DNA of 64,000 nt from Talinum fruticosum (GCA_021018815.1 JAITYX010000120.1:682001-746000); one strand, 5' to 3'; shown: positions 44,000 to 57,140, numbered from the stretch's first letter. Program-made: numbers and translations. Notes: a model not told the origin generated them from the sequence alone.

Positions 44000-45610
44000 T
44001 GAAGACTCGGACTTTACTCCGAACATTTCGAGTTCTATCAAGGGAATCAGGTATAAGACCTTCTTACTCATAGAGTTTTGATTCGAAGTCATTCTCTCGT
44101 ACCTTAGAAACTTTTCTGAGTGATATAGTATTTCCTCTAAGTGATATAGCAATTATTTCATGTACTTTTGCTTGTCTCTCGTGTGACATAGAAAACAGAT
44201 ATGCACTCGAAGTTGCTTCGCTCCGTTCCGAGTCTCTCATCACTTAGAATTATCGCATGTTCGGATGACTAGTATTCGCATAACCGCACTCGAGTCCGAC
44301 TTCATGTTAGATGTTTTATTCTCGTTATAGTCGGCGCTTCTAGTCCGAACCATGCCTATTCTAGATCAAGTTTGTTCACTCTAATAGTCTTTTATTTAAC
44401 TTGACTCTCGCCTGGACTAACTCGGATGGAATTTTGAGTTTCATGGATATTAGACTCGTAAAATTCCATTCCTTTTCCGACTCGGATAATTAGTTAGTTA
44501 ATTATCTTAATTATGTTATTATCTCGTGGCTAATCTTGGACCAAAGTATTTTATACTTTGAGAACCAATTTGATTTACTTTTGTAGGTTATTCAAACAAG
44601 GATACACCTTTTGAAATACAAAAGTAACCGGCTTCAAAACGTCAAATCACCAGACGAGACAAGGCTTTTTCCACCTCCGACCTAGCCGCAGAAGACTATG
44701 TCGTGGCTGTCTATTTCCAAAACTGGAAAACTGCAGGACCAAGCTAAACGCTGGTTTCCACCTTATCTTTTAAGACACCATTAGTGGTTTTGGGACTTCT
44801 AAAAGAGTCAAGAACCGTTTCCCAACGTTCATATCTCAACGGATACTTTCCGAGTGACTCGAAGATCCTTGACAATGGTCACAAAGGTCTTTCAAGTAAG
44901 AAGATGGAGATAACGGCTATGCTGCCTCGGTCATCTATATATAGAAGCCAACTCTCAAGACTTGAAGATTGCCGAACATATTGTCAATACACTTACTTAA
45001 TCAATAGTCATTGTATTCATTCTCAATCTTCTTCTTATAACTCCCACTCTGTAATTCATTATATTCCGAGTTGTAAGGTCTTGTACTCGCTACAAACACT
45101 TTCTTTCTTACTCTCTAAGTAAGGTCCCTTGACCGAGCCGTAAGGGTTAACTTAGCTCGCTTGTCCCTAGCCGTAAGGGTTATCTCAGCTAGGAAGTACT
45201 ATATCGTATAAGAGAATTTCTGAATCTAGGACAAATTTGTAAAGACTTGTCTAAGGGAGCAACTCGGGTTCGGCCAGCCTATCGTATGTTTTGGATTCAA
45301 AATAGTGGATTTGAGTTCGTGCTTGGACTAGCACGGTCCGTGGTTTTCCGCCCCAAGAGGGTTTCCACGTACTTTCTTTGTCTTCACTTTCCGAGTACAT
45401 TCTAGACTCGGACCGACTCAAACTTTCAGCTCTATCTCGCTTCTTTACTTCTCACCGAAATTTTGAGTTCATACTTTTTTGACCCCATTATAGACTCGGA
45501 ATCCGCTTCGTGTCGTGCCTTGCTCAAAAGAGTTTGATTTTCGTAAAAATCATCCGCCACCCTATTCACCACCTCTAAGGTGACTAAGTCTCTCCCCGAG
45601 CAAACCTTCA
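44000..45610 (+). repeat. 5' LTR of copia C
   Basis: TGAAGACTCGGAC start and CAAACCTTCA end. TATA-like CTATATATAG at 44935-44944. It includes the CACCCTATTCACC stretch that the 3' LTR has lost. Confidence 0.9.
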
Positions 45611-45612
45611 AT

Positions 45613-45623
45613 TGGTATCGAGC
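45613..45623 (+). other. Primer-binding site of copia C (tRNA-iMet type)
   Basis: TGGTATCGAGC, same variant as element B. Confidence 0.85.
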
Positions 45624-45669
45624 CTAGCCTTTCGTAAAGGATCTAACTATCCAAAGGTATAAAGATCAA

Positions 45670-47430
45670 ATGGCTCGTAACAACGAAGAGTTCGATGAAG
45701 GAAGATCTTCCAGCAGACCACCAAAGTTCAAAGGATCCAACTTCGTGCACTCGGAAGAAACTCATGGAATGTTTCCTCCTGGATCATGCTGAAGATGTTT
45801 GGAACATCATACAACAAGGAAACTAAACTCCCATGAAGACTGTAGAAACAAGAATCATGCCCAAGATCAAGGCATAGTTCACGGCTGATGAAGCTCAAAA
45901 GTTCGGAAAGAACATCAAGGCTATGAACATTCTTATGTGCGCCATCAGCTCGTAAGAATACAGATCGGTCAACACTTATAAAGGCACAAGCCAGGTCGAT
46001 AAGCAAAGATAAGCCAATATCTTCACAAATATGAGCTATTTAAGATGGACCAAGAAGAAAACATCACTCGGATGTTTATTCAATTTACAGAGATTACCAA
46101 TAATCTCAAATCTCTGGGTAAAAAGATCTCCCACGAAGAAATGTGTCGAAAGATACTCGAAGCCTACCTAAGAAAAGATGGGCTCCTAAAGTGACTCGCC
46201 ATAGAGGAGGCTCAAAAGTTATCTCTACTAGAGCCGGACAAACTCATTGGGAAACTTCTAACCCATGAGATTCACCTGGATGAGGAGGATGCAGAGGTCA
46301 GCACCAAAAAGAACATTGCACCGAAAGCCTCGTAAACCAGAGAAGAAAATCTTAGTTCCTCTTACTCGAAGAGGATCACATGGCACTTATTGCGAGAGGC
46401 TTCAAGAGAATAATGAAGCACAAAAGATGGGATAAGAAGCCAAGAGAGGAGTTCTACAAGAAAGACAAGAAGCATAGGAAAGGTAAATACTCATCTCCTT
46501 CAAAGTTATCTTTGACTAAGAACTTTGGGTGTTTTGAATGTGGTAGCAAAGATCACATAGTCAAAGACTCGTCCAAAGAGAAAATGGGACAGTAAAGAAG
46601 AAAAGGGCTATGATGGCCACATGGAGTGACGAGGACTCGGATGACTCAAAGTGTCTAATGGCAATCTCTCGACATAGAAGCTGAAATAGAGTGAGACTCG
46701 GACTCGCACAATAAGGAAACAAATCCTCAAGAGGTAATCGAATACTTTCTCAAATTCTCCAAAGCCGATTTAGCCAAGTATATTTTCACTTTGGAAGAAA
46801 AGTCCAATTCGATTCCTCTCGTTTCAAAGAACAACTTGAGTTAATTTCCTTTGAGAGCATTTCTTTGCAAAATGAATTGGAAAAACTGAGACTCACACTC
46901 GGAGAACTTAAGACTAGTGCTCACTCTAATGAGACTCGAGTCTAAGTTACTCGAAAAGAAAATGAGCAGACTAAAGCAAAAGCTCATTGAATCTCGGGAT
47001 CTTGTTTTAAAATTTACTCAAGGTTAGAAAAACCTTGACATGCTCTTAGGATCTCAATATGTCTCTTTCGAAAAGAAGGTCTTGGTTTCAACAAAGAGGA
47101 GGAATCCAATTCCTACTCGGAGGTTTTCGAAAAGGATTCCGTAACCGTAAAGTTCAGGAAAGTTGAGAATGGTCCCATTCATAAAAATGAAAGGAGGACA
47201 AAGCCTAGATCAGCTTTACAAGAAGATACCATCTCCTCCAGCTTTTCAAAAGAAAAGTTTTTCAAAAGAAAGAGATACAAACTCGCTTCTCTACACGGAA
47301 GACTCGGAATCGACTAAGCCCAAAGTCATTCAAATCTGGTTCGAAAAACCTTTTTCCTCGTAAAAGGACCACAAGAAAGAGTGTTACTGAGTTCGTTAGA
47401 GGAAGTGAGAAGGGTTAGCTTGTCTCTGTT
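45670..47430 (+). pseudogene. gag: Copia gag of element C
   Basis: MARNNEEFDEGRSSSRPPKF from the ATG at 45670, then frameshifts; the conserved HKYELFKM-equivalent segment lies near 46025. MALIARGFKRIMKHKRWDKK (46380-46440) precedes the zinc knuckle CFECGSKDHIVKDS (about 46532-46573), CX2CX4HX4 with the final Cys changed to Ser. The coiled-coil region follows (about 46730-46990). Compared with B the AKEVWDTL block is partly deleted near 45960. Confidence 0.82.
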
Positions 47431-50400
47431 TTGCAGGGTACTCGAAAAGATCAAAAGGACACCGGTACTGGACAGCTGGATGCTCACGCCACATGTCAGG
47501 AGATTCATGACTCTTTTATGAGTTAGAAGATTACAAAGGAGGAAAAGTCACTTTTGGAGATGATAGCAAAGGCAAGATAGTTGGGATAGGCAAGATTGGA
47601 AAGGGAAGCAATCTGGTCAGCCTAGTATACCTAGTCAAAGGACTCGAAGTACAATCCGCTTAGCGTCTCTCAACTCGTGCGATAAAGGTCAAGAGGTAGG
47701 ATTCACTCGGACCAACTGTTACATTTCCGATGATAATACCAAGGAGATCAAGCTCTCGGGTAAGAGATCGGGTAACGCTTACATTATTCCTCTTTCTTAC
47801 CCGAATCGAATTTATCTTGTTTGAAAGCATCTCTTCATGATGACTCATGGACATGGTATTGTAGATTAGGCCATATTAGCATGCATACTATCAAGAAATT
47901 GGCATCTCATGGTTTGGTTAAAGGTTTACCTAACTATGCTTTCCAGAATGATAAAGTTTGTGAAGCATACACAAGAGGGAAACAAGTCGATAACTATTCA
48001 AATCACTAAAGACTGTTTCCACATCCAAAGTGCTTGAGTTGCTGCATATGGATTTATGTGGTGAAATCCCGGTTAAGAGCCTCGGAGGTAAATCTTATAT
48101 ACTTGTTATTATTGATGATTATTCACGATTTACTTGGGTGTGTTTTCTTAAGCATAAAAATGAAGCATTTAAGGAGTTTAGCAAGCTCGTAGAAAAATCC
48201 AAGTTGAGTCTCGGACTCGGATCTAGAGAATTCGAACCGACCATGGAAGGGAGTTCGACTACTCAAAATTCTCGTAGTTTTGTGACAAGAATTGAATCTC
48301 TCATAACTTTTCAATACCAAGAACTCCTCAACAAAATGGATTAGTGGAGAGAAAGAACAGAACTCTTAAAGAAATAGTTAGGACAATGATGATTGAGCAC
48401 AATCTACCCTACTATTTCTGGGCCGAGGCAATCAACACAGACCAACTACACTTTAAACAGATGCCCGATCGGACCCATACTAAAGAAAACAACTTATGAG
48501 CTCTACAAAGGGAAGAAACCCAATATTTCCTATTTCAAGCCGTTTGGATGCAAATGCTTTGTTCATAACAATGGTAAGGATCACCCGACCAAGTTTGATG
48601 CTCGGTTAGATGAAGGTATTTTTCTGGGTTATTCGTTTCATAGTAAAGCTTATCGCATTTTCAATAAGAGAACTAACAAAGTGGAAGAAAGCATCCACGT
48701 TGTGTTTGATGAGATTGAACAGGAAAACCAAGTGAATCATCATTCTTAGACCTGAAGCTCAGCAGAGAAGGAGATCGTGATGAACCCGAGTGTGTCAAGA
48801 TTCAAACTCAAACAGCTCGTAATTAAGTCACTCGTAATGAAGTGACTCGTAACGAGACAACTCAAGAATCCACTCGGAATGTCGAAGAGCAAACCGATCA
48901 CTTAGACCAAGCCTCTGAAGATCAAGCAATTCAGCCTACGGATCTTGTAAATTAGAGAATAGGTAGAGCTTTCAAGTACGCTTCTAGTCATCCACTAGAA
49001 AACATATTATCTAATATCAACAGTGGGGTAAGAACTTGTTCCTCTCTGTAAAATCTATGTGCATTCACCGCATTCATTTCATTAACTCGAACCCGAAATG
49101 CAATAGAGGCCCTAAATGAACCTGAATGGGTAGAGACCATGCAAGAGGAACTCAATCAATTTGAAAGAAACCAAGTCCGGACTCGACCAAATGACCCTCC
49201 GACCACCCAGTCATAGGAACCAAATGGGTTTTCAAGAACAAACTGGATGAAGGTGGGTTGGTAGTCGAAACAAGGCTAGACTTGTGGCTCAAGGCTACAA
49301 TCAGGAAGAAGGGATTGATTGTGGGGAAACCTTTGCACTGTTGCCGAATTAAAGCCATTAGAATCATGTTGGCATTTACATCTAGCATGAATATCAAGTT
49401 GTATCAAATGGATATGAAGTGTGCATTTCTTAATGGTTTTATCGAAGAGGAAGTCTATGTTGAGCAGCCCCTGGATTTGAAAACTTAGATTTTCCAAATC
49501 ATGTTTTCAAATTTCAAAAAGCTCTTTATGGTCTTAAACAAGCTCCCAAAGCTTGTTATGAAAGACTAAGCAATTTCTTGGTTTAAATTGATTTTAGAAG
49601 AGGTCAGATCGACAAGACTCTCTTCATAAAAACAAGAAGGAAAGATTTCCTTATCGCTCAAATATATGTCGATGATATAATTTTTTGAGCTACTAAGGAC
49701 ATTCTCGTGCCGAGACTTTTCTCGAGTTAATGAGACAGGAGTTTCAAATGAGTATGATGGGAGAACTCAATTTCTTCCTTGGTCTACAAATCAAACAAGA
49801 CAAAGATGGAATCTATGTCCATCAATCAAAGTATACCGAGGAGCTACTAAAGAAATACAAACTCCAAGATGCAAAGCATGCAGCTACACCCATGAGCAAA
49901 GCAGATGAAACTTGACTCGGATGAGAAAGGTAAAGCAATAGATTAGAAACTCTATCGAGGTATGATTGGATCTTTGCTATATCTTACTTCCAGCAGCCGG
50001 ATATAATGTTCAGTGTATGTTTATGTGCAAGATTCCAAGCTAATCCAAAAGAATCACATCTCACTACGGCGAAGAGAATATTCAGATATCTTGCAGGGAC
50101 TTAGAACTTAGGTGTATGGTACTCAAGAGACTCGTAACCGACTCTCACCGGATACTCGGATGCCGATTACGCTGGATACAAAGTTGATAGAAAGAGCACT
50201 TCGAAGCTTGCCAATTTCTGGGTCAATCCCTAATATCTTGGCACTCAAAGAACCAAACTAAGTAGCTCTATCAACTCGCCGAAGCCGAGTATATTGCAGC
50301 CGGAGCATGCCGTGCTCAGATTTTAAGGATAAAGCAACACTTGAGAGATCTTGGACTTTCTTTCAAATCAGTTCCAATCAAGTGTGATAATCAAAGTGTA

Positions 50401-50608
50401 ATCAACATCACCAAAAATCCGGTTCAAGCACTAAAAAACAAAACACATTGAGGTCGAGTATCATTTTTTAAGAGACCATTCTGAGAAAGGTGATATCCAA
50501 CTTGAATTCATTCCTACTAATCTTCAATTAGCTGATATTTTTACTAAGCCTCTTAGTGAAGATCAGCTTTGTTTTACTAGGAATGAGCTTGGAATGATAA
50601 ATGCATAA
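47431..50608 (+). pseudogene. pol: Copia pol of element C
   Basis: Protease/pre-integrase region: CSRHMSG-equivalent (near 47490), then KGKIVGIGKIGKGSNLV. Integrase zinc region: LGHISMHTIKKLASHGLV and KVCEAY (47868-47975), with the last zinc-binding Cys changed to Tyr. Core: LLHMDLCGEIPVKSLGGKSY (48036-48095), IDDYSRFTWVCF, then YELYKGKKPNISYFKPFGC. RT: NEPEWVETMQEELNQFERN (49116-49172), the [20 protein letters not shown] block, catalytic IYVDDIIF (49663-49686) followed at once by a stop, MMGELNFFLGLQIKQ. RNase H: ADYAGYKVDRKST and IKCDNQSV (near 50375), ADIFTKPLSED, stop at 50606-50608. Many frame breaks. Confidence 0.9.
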
Positions 50609-51255
50609 TTATGTGCTTTCTTATGTGAAAATCTCATTGCATGATTATGTGTTATGTGTTTACACTTTGTTAATAACCATTAGTTCAATTGACTTAGTGA
50701 TACCGAGCCGATAGTTATTATTTGTGTGTAATTTCTAAGTCACTCGAAACTAAGCCGAGTCAATCTCCGATTGTTGATCAAAGTGGACATCAAATCTCCG
50801 AACTCATCTCTAGATAAGTGGAGAATTTTAGAATTTATTTTTAAATTTTTTTCTCTCCCTCGTGCGCCGTGATCGGACAACTAGCCGTTGCAAAACAAAC
50901 CGCTAAATTCTAACCATTGAGAAGAGAACCGTCACACCGGTCTCGAGGTGACCGATGAAAGAGCCGAGTCAGCACGGATATCGAAGGACGATTATTTTCC
51001 TATAAATAGCGCCTATTCTCCTTCATCTCGCTACTTTACATTTCATTTACTCTCTCTCTTCTCGAGATCAAAACTTCGTGCACAAGCTCTCTACGTCTAC
51101 AGTGACTTATGGACATTTTCAAGCTTCGTGAAGCTCATCTCAAGTAAGCTCGATCGCTCTCAACTCTTTCTTCTACACTTTTTCTTTCACTCTCTTCAAC
51201 CTATTCTCTTCTACTCTCTCTCAAGGTTTCACTTTTCTCTCTTTTCTCATCCAAA
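50609..51255 (+). other. Leader between pol and third ORF, copia C
   Basis: Noncoding, homologous to the leaders of copies A and B, with a CT-rich tract near 50850-50865 and a TATA box at 51000-51010. No gene. Confidence 0.75.
51000..51010 (+). promoter_or_regulatory. TATA box upstream of third ORF (copy C)
   Basis: CTATAAATAGC, identical to copy A and about 255 bases before the ATG at 51256. Confidence 0.6.
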
Positions 51256-52995
51256 ATGCCGAAAAGAGGTTCTCATCCCGACATTCTTGGCTCTTCCTCA
51301 AAGAAGCCTCGCACAAAAAGCCAAGAAACCTCCTCTAACTCAAAACCTCTCGTCACCCAAAGCATCTTGTGCTGGATGATAAGTTCTTCCAAACCAACAA
51401 ATTCTCGTGGTTGCCCCACATCCAAACAACTCGGGGTTTATAACTTTCTTTGTTTCAGCGAGTTCATCTACCCCGAACTCGTATCCGAGTTTTACACTCA
51501 TCTTACTAGCTCGAAGGTGTTCTAACCTCCAGGGTTCGTAACATAATTGTTCGTATGAACACTTCCATTCTCCATCGCTTGTTCAAGGTCTCTTCTCTTT
51601 TCTTGAGCAGCAACCCTATTCATTTCACCGAAGTCGCCGATGACTTCTTTGAAAAGTACACAAAGAGTTCCTTGAGTCACGTAAAAACTTTTCCGTGACT
51701 CAGCCGAGGTCAAAAGCACGTCTTCTATGCTTCCCGCCGATGAGAACATTCTTCTCTCAAGCATTCTAGCGAGGAGAACCCCAACTCCAAGCATCTAAAA
51801 GCTCTTTTTGACATTCTTGAGGACTACGAAGTAGGCCTCTTTCCTTCCATTATCGAGCAAAATGGCAACTGTGCCGCTCAACTCCAAAATAAGAAGAACA
51901 CCCCTCTTGCTTTCGGTGCTCTTCTCACTCTTGTCTTCAAACAATTCAAAGTTCCTCTCCCTCGCACCCAAACGCTGTCTCCGAGGCTGCCGTTGTTGTC
52001 GGCAAAAAGGAACTTTATGGGTATGGATATCAGGAAACCCAACCTGGTATCTCGGGTACACAACTTAGAGCCGAGGCCACCTTCTCCTCCTCGGACTCGT
52101 AAAGACAGCCCCCTTTCTCTCCCCGCCCCACCTGGTAGTGCTTCCACCTCAGGTGCTTCTAAGTCTCTCTCCATTTTGTCCTCCGCTTTCATGGACTCAT
52201 CACCTCTGTGTCCTTGGAACTCAAGGACATGCTCTAGTCATTCAAAACTCGTCTATCAGCCCATGACCATCAACCAAAAACAACCCAGCCTCAAATCCGA
52301 GAGCAAGCAAGACCTGGTTTTTGAGATGAAGGCCTTGGTGAAGGAGCAGAAGGAGCCGATTGAGCTCCTCCAGGGAGACGGTCCAAGGTAGCTCACGACC
52401 ATGGCGACTCGGACACATCCGAAGCGTTCTCGAGCCCAGCCAAGAACTCCTCGGATAGCGGGGAGGACGGAGAAGAAGACCATGAAGAAGCAGACGCCGA
52501 AGAGCTCGCGGGCCGAGGCAGCTCCTTCCGGGCAAGGGGAGGAATAAAAGAAGAAGAAGAAGGACCGGCTGAGGGTCAAAATGCTCCTCAAGCTCAACTG
52601 GAAGTATTCAGCTCGGATAGTAGTCCGAGTGGGTCGAAGACCTAGCCGCACAAGAAACAACCGCAGCGGGTCGACCGAGCGGACTCCTTCAGCCTACCGA
52701 GCTCCACATGGAAGAACCTCTCGGATCCTCTCGTTCGGGTGAGCCACTCGGAGCCGAGCCCTTGATGGCGATCCCTGTCCTCCCTCCCCGCGCTCAAGCA
52801 CATCGTCAAGATCCTACCAGCGCCGGCGTACCACTCGTCCTTCCTCTTCTACTCGGACAACCCCTTCTCCCTCTTAGGCGCCATGCACTGTGTCACAATT
52901 CCAAAGTCTACCAAATTCTTCTGCTTCCGAAATTTCTTTTCCTTTTACTTATCTCTTTTGTCCAGACATCATATATGTACTACTTGTTGTATTCT
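51256..52995 (+). pseudogene. Third ORF of Sirevirus-type copia, copy C
   Basis: MPKRGSHPDILGSSSKKPRT start with the same basic clusters as A and B. GVYNFLCFSEFIYPELVSEF with YTHLTSSKVF (51433-51522) gives the clearest view of the domain that resembles the 'putative plant transposon protein' family. After a stop at 51523 the frame shifts repeatedly. The coiled-coil equivalent (LVKEQKEP near 52330-52360) and an acidic/Lys-rich part (52440-52560) follow. The end is a hydrophobic segment (about 52915-52990), which could be a membrane segment or a by-product of T-rich sequence. Function unknown. Confidence 0.6.
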
Positions 52996-53356
52996 TCCCA
53001 TTTTTTTGTTTTTGCTTAAAGGCAAGGGGGAGAATATAGATAGAAAAATTTGTTGTCTTGTTTAGGGGAGTTTCTCACTCTGTATCTCTGTATATACTTT
53101 CTTTCACTTCAATGAATTAATGCATTCCTTTCAAATTCTCTCGAGCTTATTGTTTAATGCAAACATTTCTGAGTTAGCATCATCTTTAAAATAAATGCAT
53201 TTCATTAATAATTGCTGTGTATCTATTCTTTATGATCTAATATGTTAAGTATGCTTTACTTATCTTATTTTCTCGCGTAAGTATACAAAAACAGATCGAT
53301 ATCACTAACAAAGTTTCTATCAAAGTATGGAATGCCTTTCATCAAAAAGGGGAGAT
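52996..53356 (+). other. 3' untranslated region and polypurine tract, copia C
   Basis: AAGGGGGAGAATA word at about 53022, AT-rich stretch, and the polypurine tract AAAAAGGGGAGA at 53344-53355. Confidence 0.85.
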
Positions 53357-54935
53357 TGAAGAGTCGGACTTTACTCCGCACATTTCGAAGTTCTATCAAG
53401 GGAATCAGGTATAAGACCTTCTTACTCATAGAGTTTTGATTCGAAGTCATTCTCTATACCTTAGAAACTTTTCCGAGTGATATAGTATTTCCTCTAAGTG
53501 ATATAGCAATTATTTCATGTACTTTTGCTTGTCTCTGTATGACTTAGAAAACAGATATGCACTCAAGTTGCTTCGCTCAGTTCCGAGTCTCTCATCACTT
53601 AGAATTATCGCATGTTCGGATGACTAGTATTCGCATAACCGCACTCAGGTTTGACTTCATGTTACGGGTTTTATTCTATTATAGTCAGCGCTTCTAGTAT
53701 TAACCATGCCTAGTCTAGATCAAGTTTGTTCACTCTAATAGACTTTTATTTAACTTGACTCTCACCTGGACTAACTCGGATGGAATTTTGAGTTTTATGG
53801 ATATTAGACTCGAAAATTCCATTCCTTTTCTCGACTCGGATAATTAGTTAGTTAATTATCTTAATTATGTTATTATCTCGTGTCTAATCTTGGACCAAAG
53901 TATTTAATACTTTGAGAACTAATTTGATTTACTTTTGTAGGTTATTCAAACAAGGATACACCTTTTGAAATACAAAAGTAACCGGCTTCAAACGTCAAAT
54001 CACCAAGCAGACAAGGCTTTTTCAACCTCCGACCTAGCCGCGTAAGACTATGTTAGGGCTGTCTGTTTCCAAAACTGGAAAACCGCAAGACCAAGCTAAA
54101 TGGTGGTTTCCACCTTATCTTTGAAGACACCATGAGTGGTTTTGGGACTTCTAAAAGAGTCAAGAACCGTTGCCCAACGTTCATATATCAACGAATACTT
54201 TCTCGAGAGACTCAAAAGATCCTTGACAATGGTCACAAAGGTCTTTCAGTAAGAAGATGGAGATAACGGCTATGCTAACTGGTCATCTATATATAGAAGC
54301 CAACTCTCAAGACATGAAGATTGCCGAACATATTGTCAATACACTTACTTAATCAATAGACATTGTATCCATTCTCAATCTTCTTCTTACAACTCCCACT
54401 CGTAATTCATTATATTATGAGTTGTAAGGTCTTGTACTTAGTTACAAACACTTTCTTTCTTACTCTCTAAGTAAGGTCCCTTGACTGAGCTGTAAGGGTT
54501 AATTCAGCTCGATTGTCCCTAGCTGTAAGGGTTATCTCAGCTAGGAAGTACTAGATCAAATAAGGGAATTTTTGAGTCTAGGAAAAACTTGTAAAGAGTT
54601 GTCTAAGGGAGCAACTTGGGTTCGGTCGGTTCATCGTATTTTGTGGATTCAAAATAGTGGATTTGAGTTCGTGCTTGGACTAGCACGGTCCGTGGTTTTC
54701 TTCCCAAGGAGGGTTTCCACGTACTTTCTTTGTCTTTACTTTTTGAGTACATTCTAGACTTAGACAGACTCAAAGTTTCGGTTCGATCCGCTTCTTTACT
54801 TCTCACCGAAATTCCGAGTTCGTACTTTTATGACCCCATTATAGACTCGGAATGTGCTTCGTCCGTGCCTTGCTCAAAAGAGTTTGATTTTCAGAACCTC
54901 TAGGGTGACTAAGTCTCTCCCTGAGCAAACCTTCA
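53357..54935 (+). repeat. 3' LTR of copia C
   Basis: TGAAGAGTCGGAC start and CAAACCTTCA end. Close to the 5' LTR, with a roughly 30-base loss near 54893-54897. TATA-like CTATATATAG at 54287-54296. Confidence 0.9.
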
Positions 54936-54940
54936 CGTGT
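54936..54940 (+). repeat. Target duplication of copia C, right copy (CGTGT)
   Basis: Identical to 43995-43999. Confidence 0.92.
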
Positions 54941-56800
54941 TAATGCAGGATGACAAAGTCATAGCTTATGCATCCCGACAACTCAAACCGTATGAAATGA
55001 ATTATCCAACCCATGACTTGGAATTGGCTGCAGCTTGTATTTGCTCTAAAAATTTGGAGGCATTACCTATATGGGGCGACCTGTAAGATTTATACCGACC
55101 ATCGAGTTTGAAGTACATTTTTACCCAAAAGGAAATCAATTTAAGGCAACACCGCTAGTTAGAGTTGCTTAAGGATTATGATTTACAAATACAATACCAT
55201 CCAGGGAAAGAGAATGTCGTGGCTGATGCATTGAGCGAGAAGATACAACATAGTTTGAATACAGTGATAGTAACGCAGATGTATTACAGGACCTTCAGAA
55301 TATGAGTGTTGAGTTAGTCTCAGATGGACACATTGATGGATTGCCGGCAGCAATAGAGGTACAACTTACTCGTAATGAAAGAAATCCAAGTAGGCTAAAA
55401 CGATGATGTTGAGTTGGAAAGAATTAAGCAAAATATTAAGAAGGGAAAATCTCCTGGTTTTGAAATACATGAAGATGGAACCTTAAGGTTTCGGAACTGG
55501 TTATGTGTACCAAATAAAGAAGAATTAAAAAGAAAGATTCTTGAGGAAGCTCACAACACACGATATTCAAGTACACCCGGGAGGAACAAAGATGTACAAG
55601 GACTTGAAGCAACATTTTTAGTGGAATAATATGAAGAGGGATATCGCAGAATATGTCGATAAATGCTTAACTTGCCAAATGGTTAAGGCCGAACATCAAC
55701 GTCGTGTGGGCGAGTTGAGACCGTTGGAGATACCTATTTCGAAATGGGACTCAATTTCAATGGAGGTTATCATGGGATTACCCCTTACTGGTTTGAAGAA
55801 AAATGCTATTTGGGTTATTGTCGACGGACTTACTAAATCTGTGCATTTCATACCAATACATGATACATGGAGTGTGGAGAGCTTGGCGCAGCTTATATGT
55901 CAAGGAAGTGGTGAGGTTACATGGAATACCTAAAGATATCATATCCGATAGGGACAAAAGGTTCCAAGCACGTTTTGGCAAGCTTTACAGCGAGCTTTTG
56001 GAACTAAATTAAATTTCAGCAGCTTCATACCACCCAGAGACAGATGGATAGACCGAAAGGGTGAATCAAATCTTAGAAGATATGTTAAGAGTGTGTGTAC
56101 TTGATTTTCGTGGAAGATGGGAAGATGATTTACCATTGGTGGATTCTCCTACAATAACAGCTTATCGGGCCACTATTAAAATGGCTCCATATGAAGCATT
56201 ATATGGAAGAAAGTGCGTAACTCCATTATGTTGGAGCGAGTTGGATGAAGCATTGATTTTAGGCCTTGAATTGTTCCAGGAAACAACCAAAAAGGTTAGA
56301 AAGATTCAGGAACACATCAAGGCATCCCAAAGCCGACAAAAGAGCTATGCGGATAAAAGAAGGAGGCCATTGGAATTTGAGGTAGGAGATAAAGTATTTT
56401 TGAAAGTGTTCCCTGTGAAAGGGGTAAGACGGTCCAACGTTAAAGGAAAACTAAGTCCTAGATATATTGGACCGTACAAAATCATAGAGAAGTTGAATCC
56501 AAGTGGCTTATAAGCGAACCTTACCGTCGAACTTGAGCATGTGCACGATGTCTTCCATGTTTCACAGACTTAGAAAATATCTCGCCCGACCCAAGCCATA
56601 ATATTGTGACAGTAACCTCTAGAAATTGCTGAAAACTTAATATATTAAGAGCAACCAATGCAAATATTGGATTATAGGGTCATAAAACTCCGTAATAAAA
56701 GCATCCCTTTGGTGAAAGTACGGTGGACTAACCATACATCCTCGAAGCCACGTGGGAAACCGAGGAAGATATGAGAAATAAATACCCTCACTTATTTTAA
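54941..56800 (+). pseudogene. pol: Chromovirus RNase H, integrase and chromodomain
   Basis: RNase H resumes with the [20 protein letters not shown] motif and [11 protein letters not shown], then YHPGKENVVADALS (about 55196-55240). Integrase: the HNTRYSSTPG zinc region, then CLTCQMVKAEH (55663-55695), WVIVDGLTKSVHFIPI (first catalytic Asp, 55811-55858), IISDRDKRFQARF (second Asp, about 55935-55975), and the open piece 56061-56513 with APYEALYGRKC and SPRYIGPYKIIEKL. After a stop at 56511 the C-terminus reads LEHVHDVFHVS, EEQP-equivalent, ILDYRVIKLRNKSIPLVKV and NKYPHLF, a chromodomain-like ending; stop at 56798-56800. Several internal stops. Confidence 0.88.
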
Positions 56801-56857
56801 GGTAAGTCTACAAACCTTATTGTCGAATGCTCAAGTTTCGAGGATGAAACTTATTTT

Positions 56858-56869
56858 AAGTGGGGAGAC
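56858..56869 (+). other. Polypurine tract of chromovirus
   Basis: AAGTGGGGAGAC directly before the 3' LTR start at 56870. Confidence 0.8.
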
Positions 56870-57095
56870 CGTAACAACCCGACCCTAAACCACATTGTTT
56901 GTTTAATTAATTCATTAATTACAAGATTTATACCATCCAGCAGCGTGCACTTCAATTCGATATTTTATATTTAAATTATTTTTATATAGGTGTTATGCAG
57001 CTAAGTCGACAAAGTAGCCCTAATTAAAATCTCATAATAAGGTTATAATTTGTGAACATCATTATTAAAATAAAATTAAAAAGTAACAATAAGAA

Positions 57096-57140
<45 letters not shown>

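Larger units (their letters stand above)
44000..54935 (+). mobile_element. Sirevirus-type copia element C, full-length
   Basis: 10,936 bp with LTRs of 1611 and 1579 bp, perfect CGTGT target duplications, primer site, gag, pol, leader with TATA, third ORF, polypurine tract. It is inserted in the RNase H of the chromovirus, so it is the youngest layer of this part of the nest. Its genes still carry many stops and frameshifts. Confidence 0.9.

Noticed and set aside
52883..53065. Hydrophobic Cys/Phe-rich ORF as a separate membrane protein
   Set aside because: It runs from the third-ORF end into the 3' UTR and is driven by T-rich sequence; not conserved as a frame in copies A and B.
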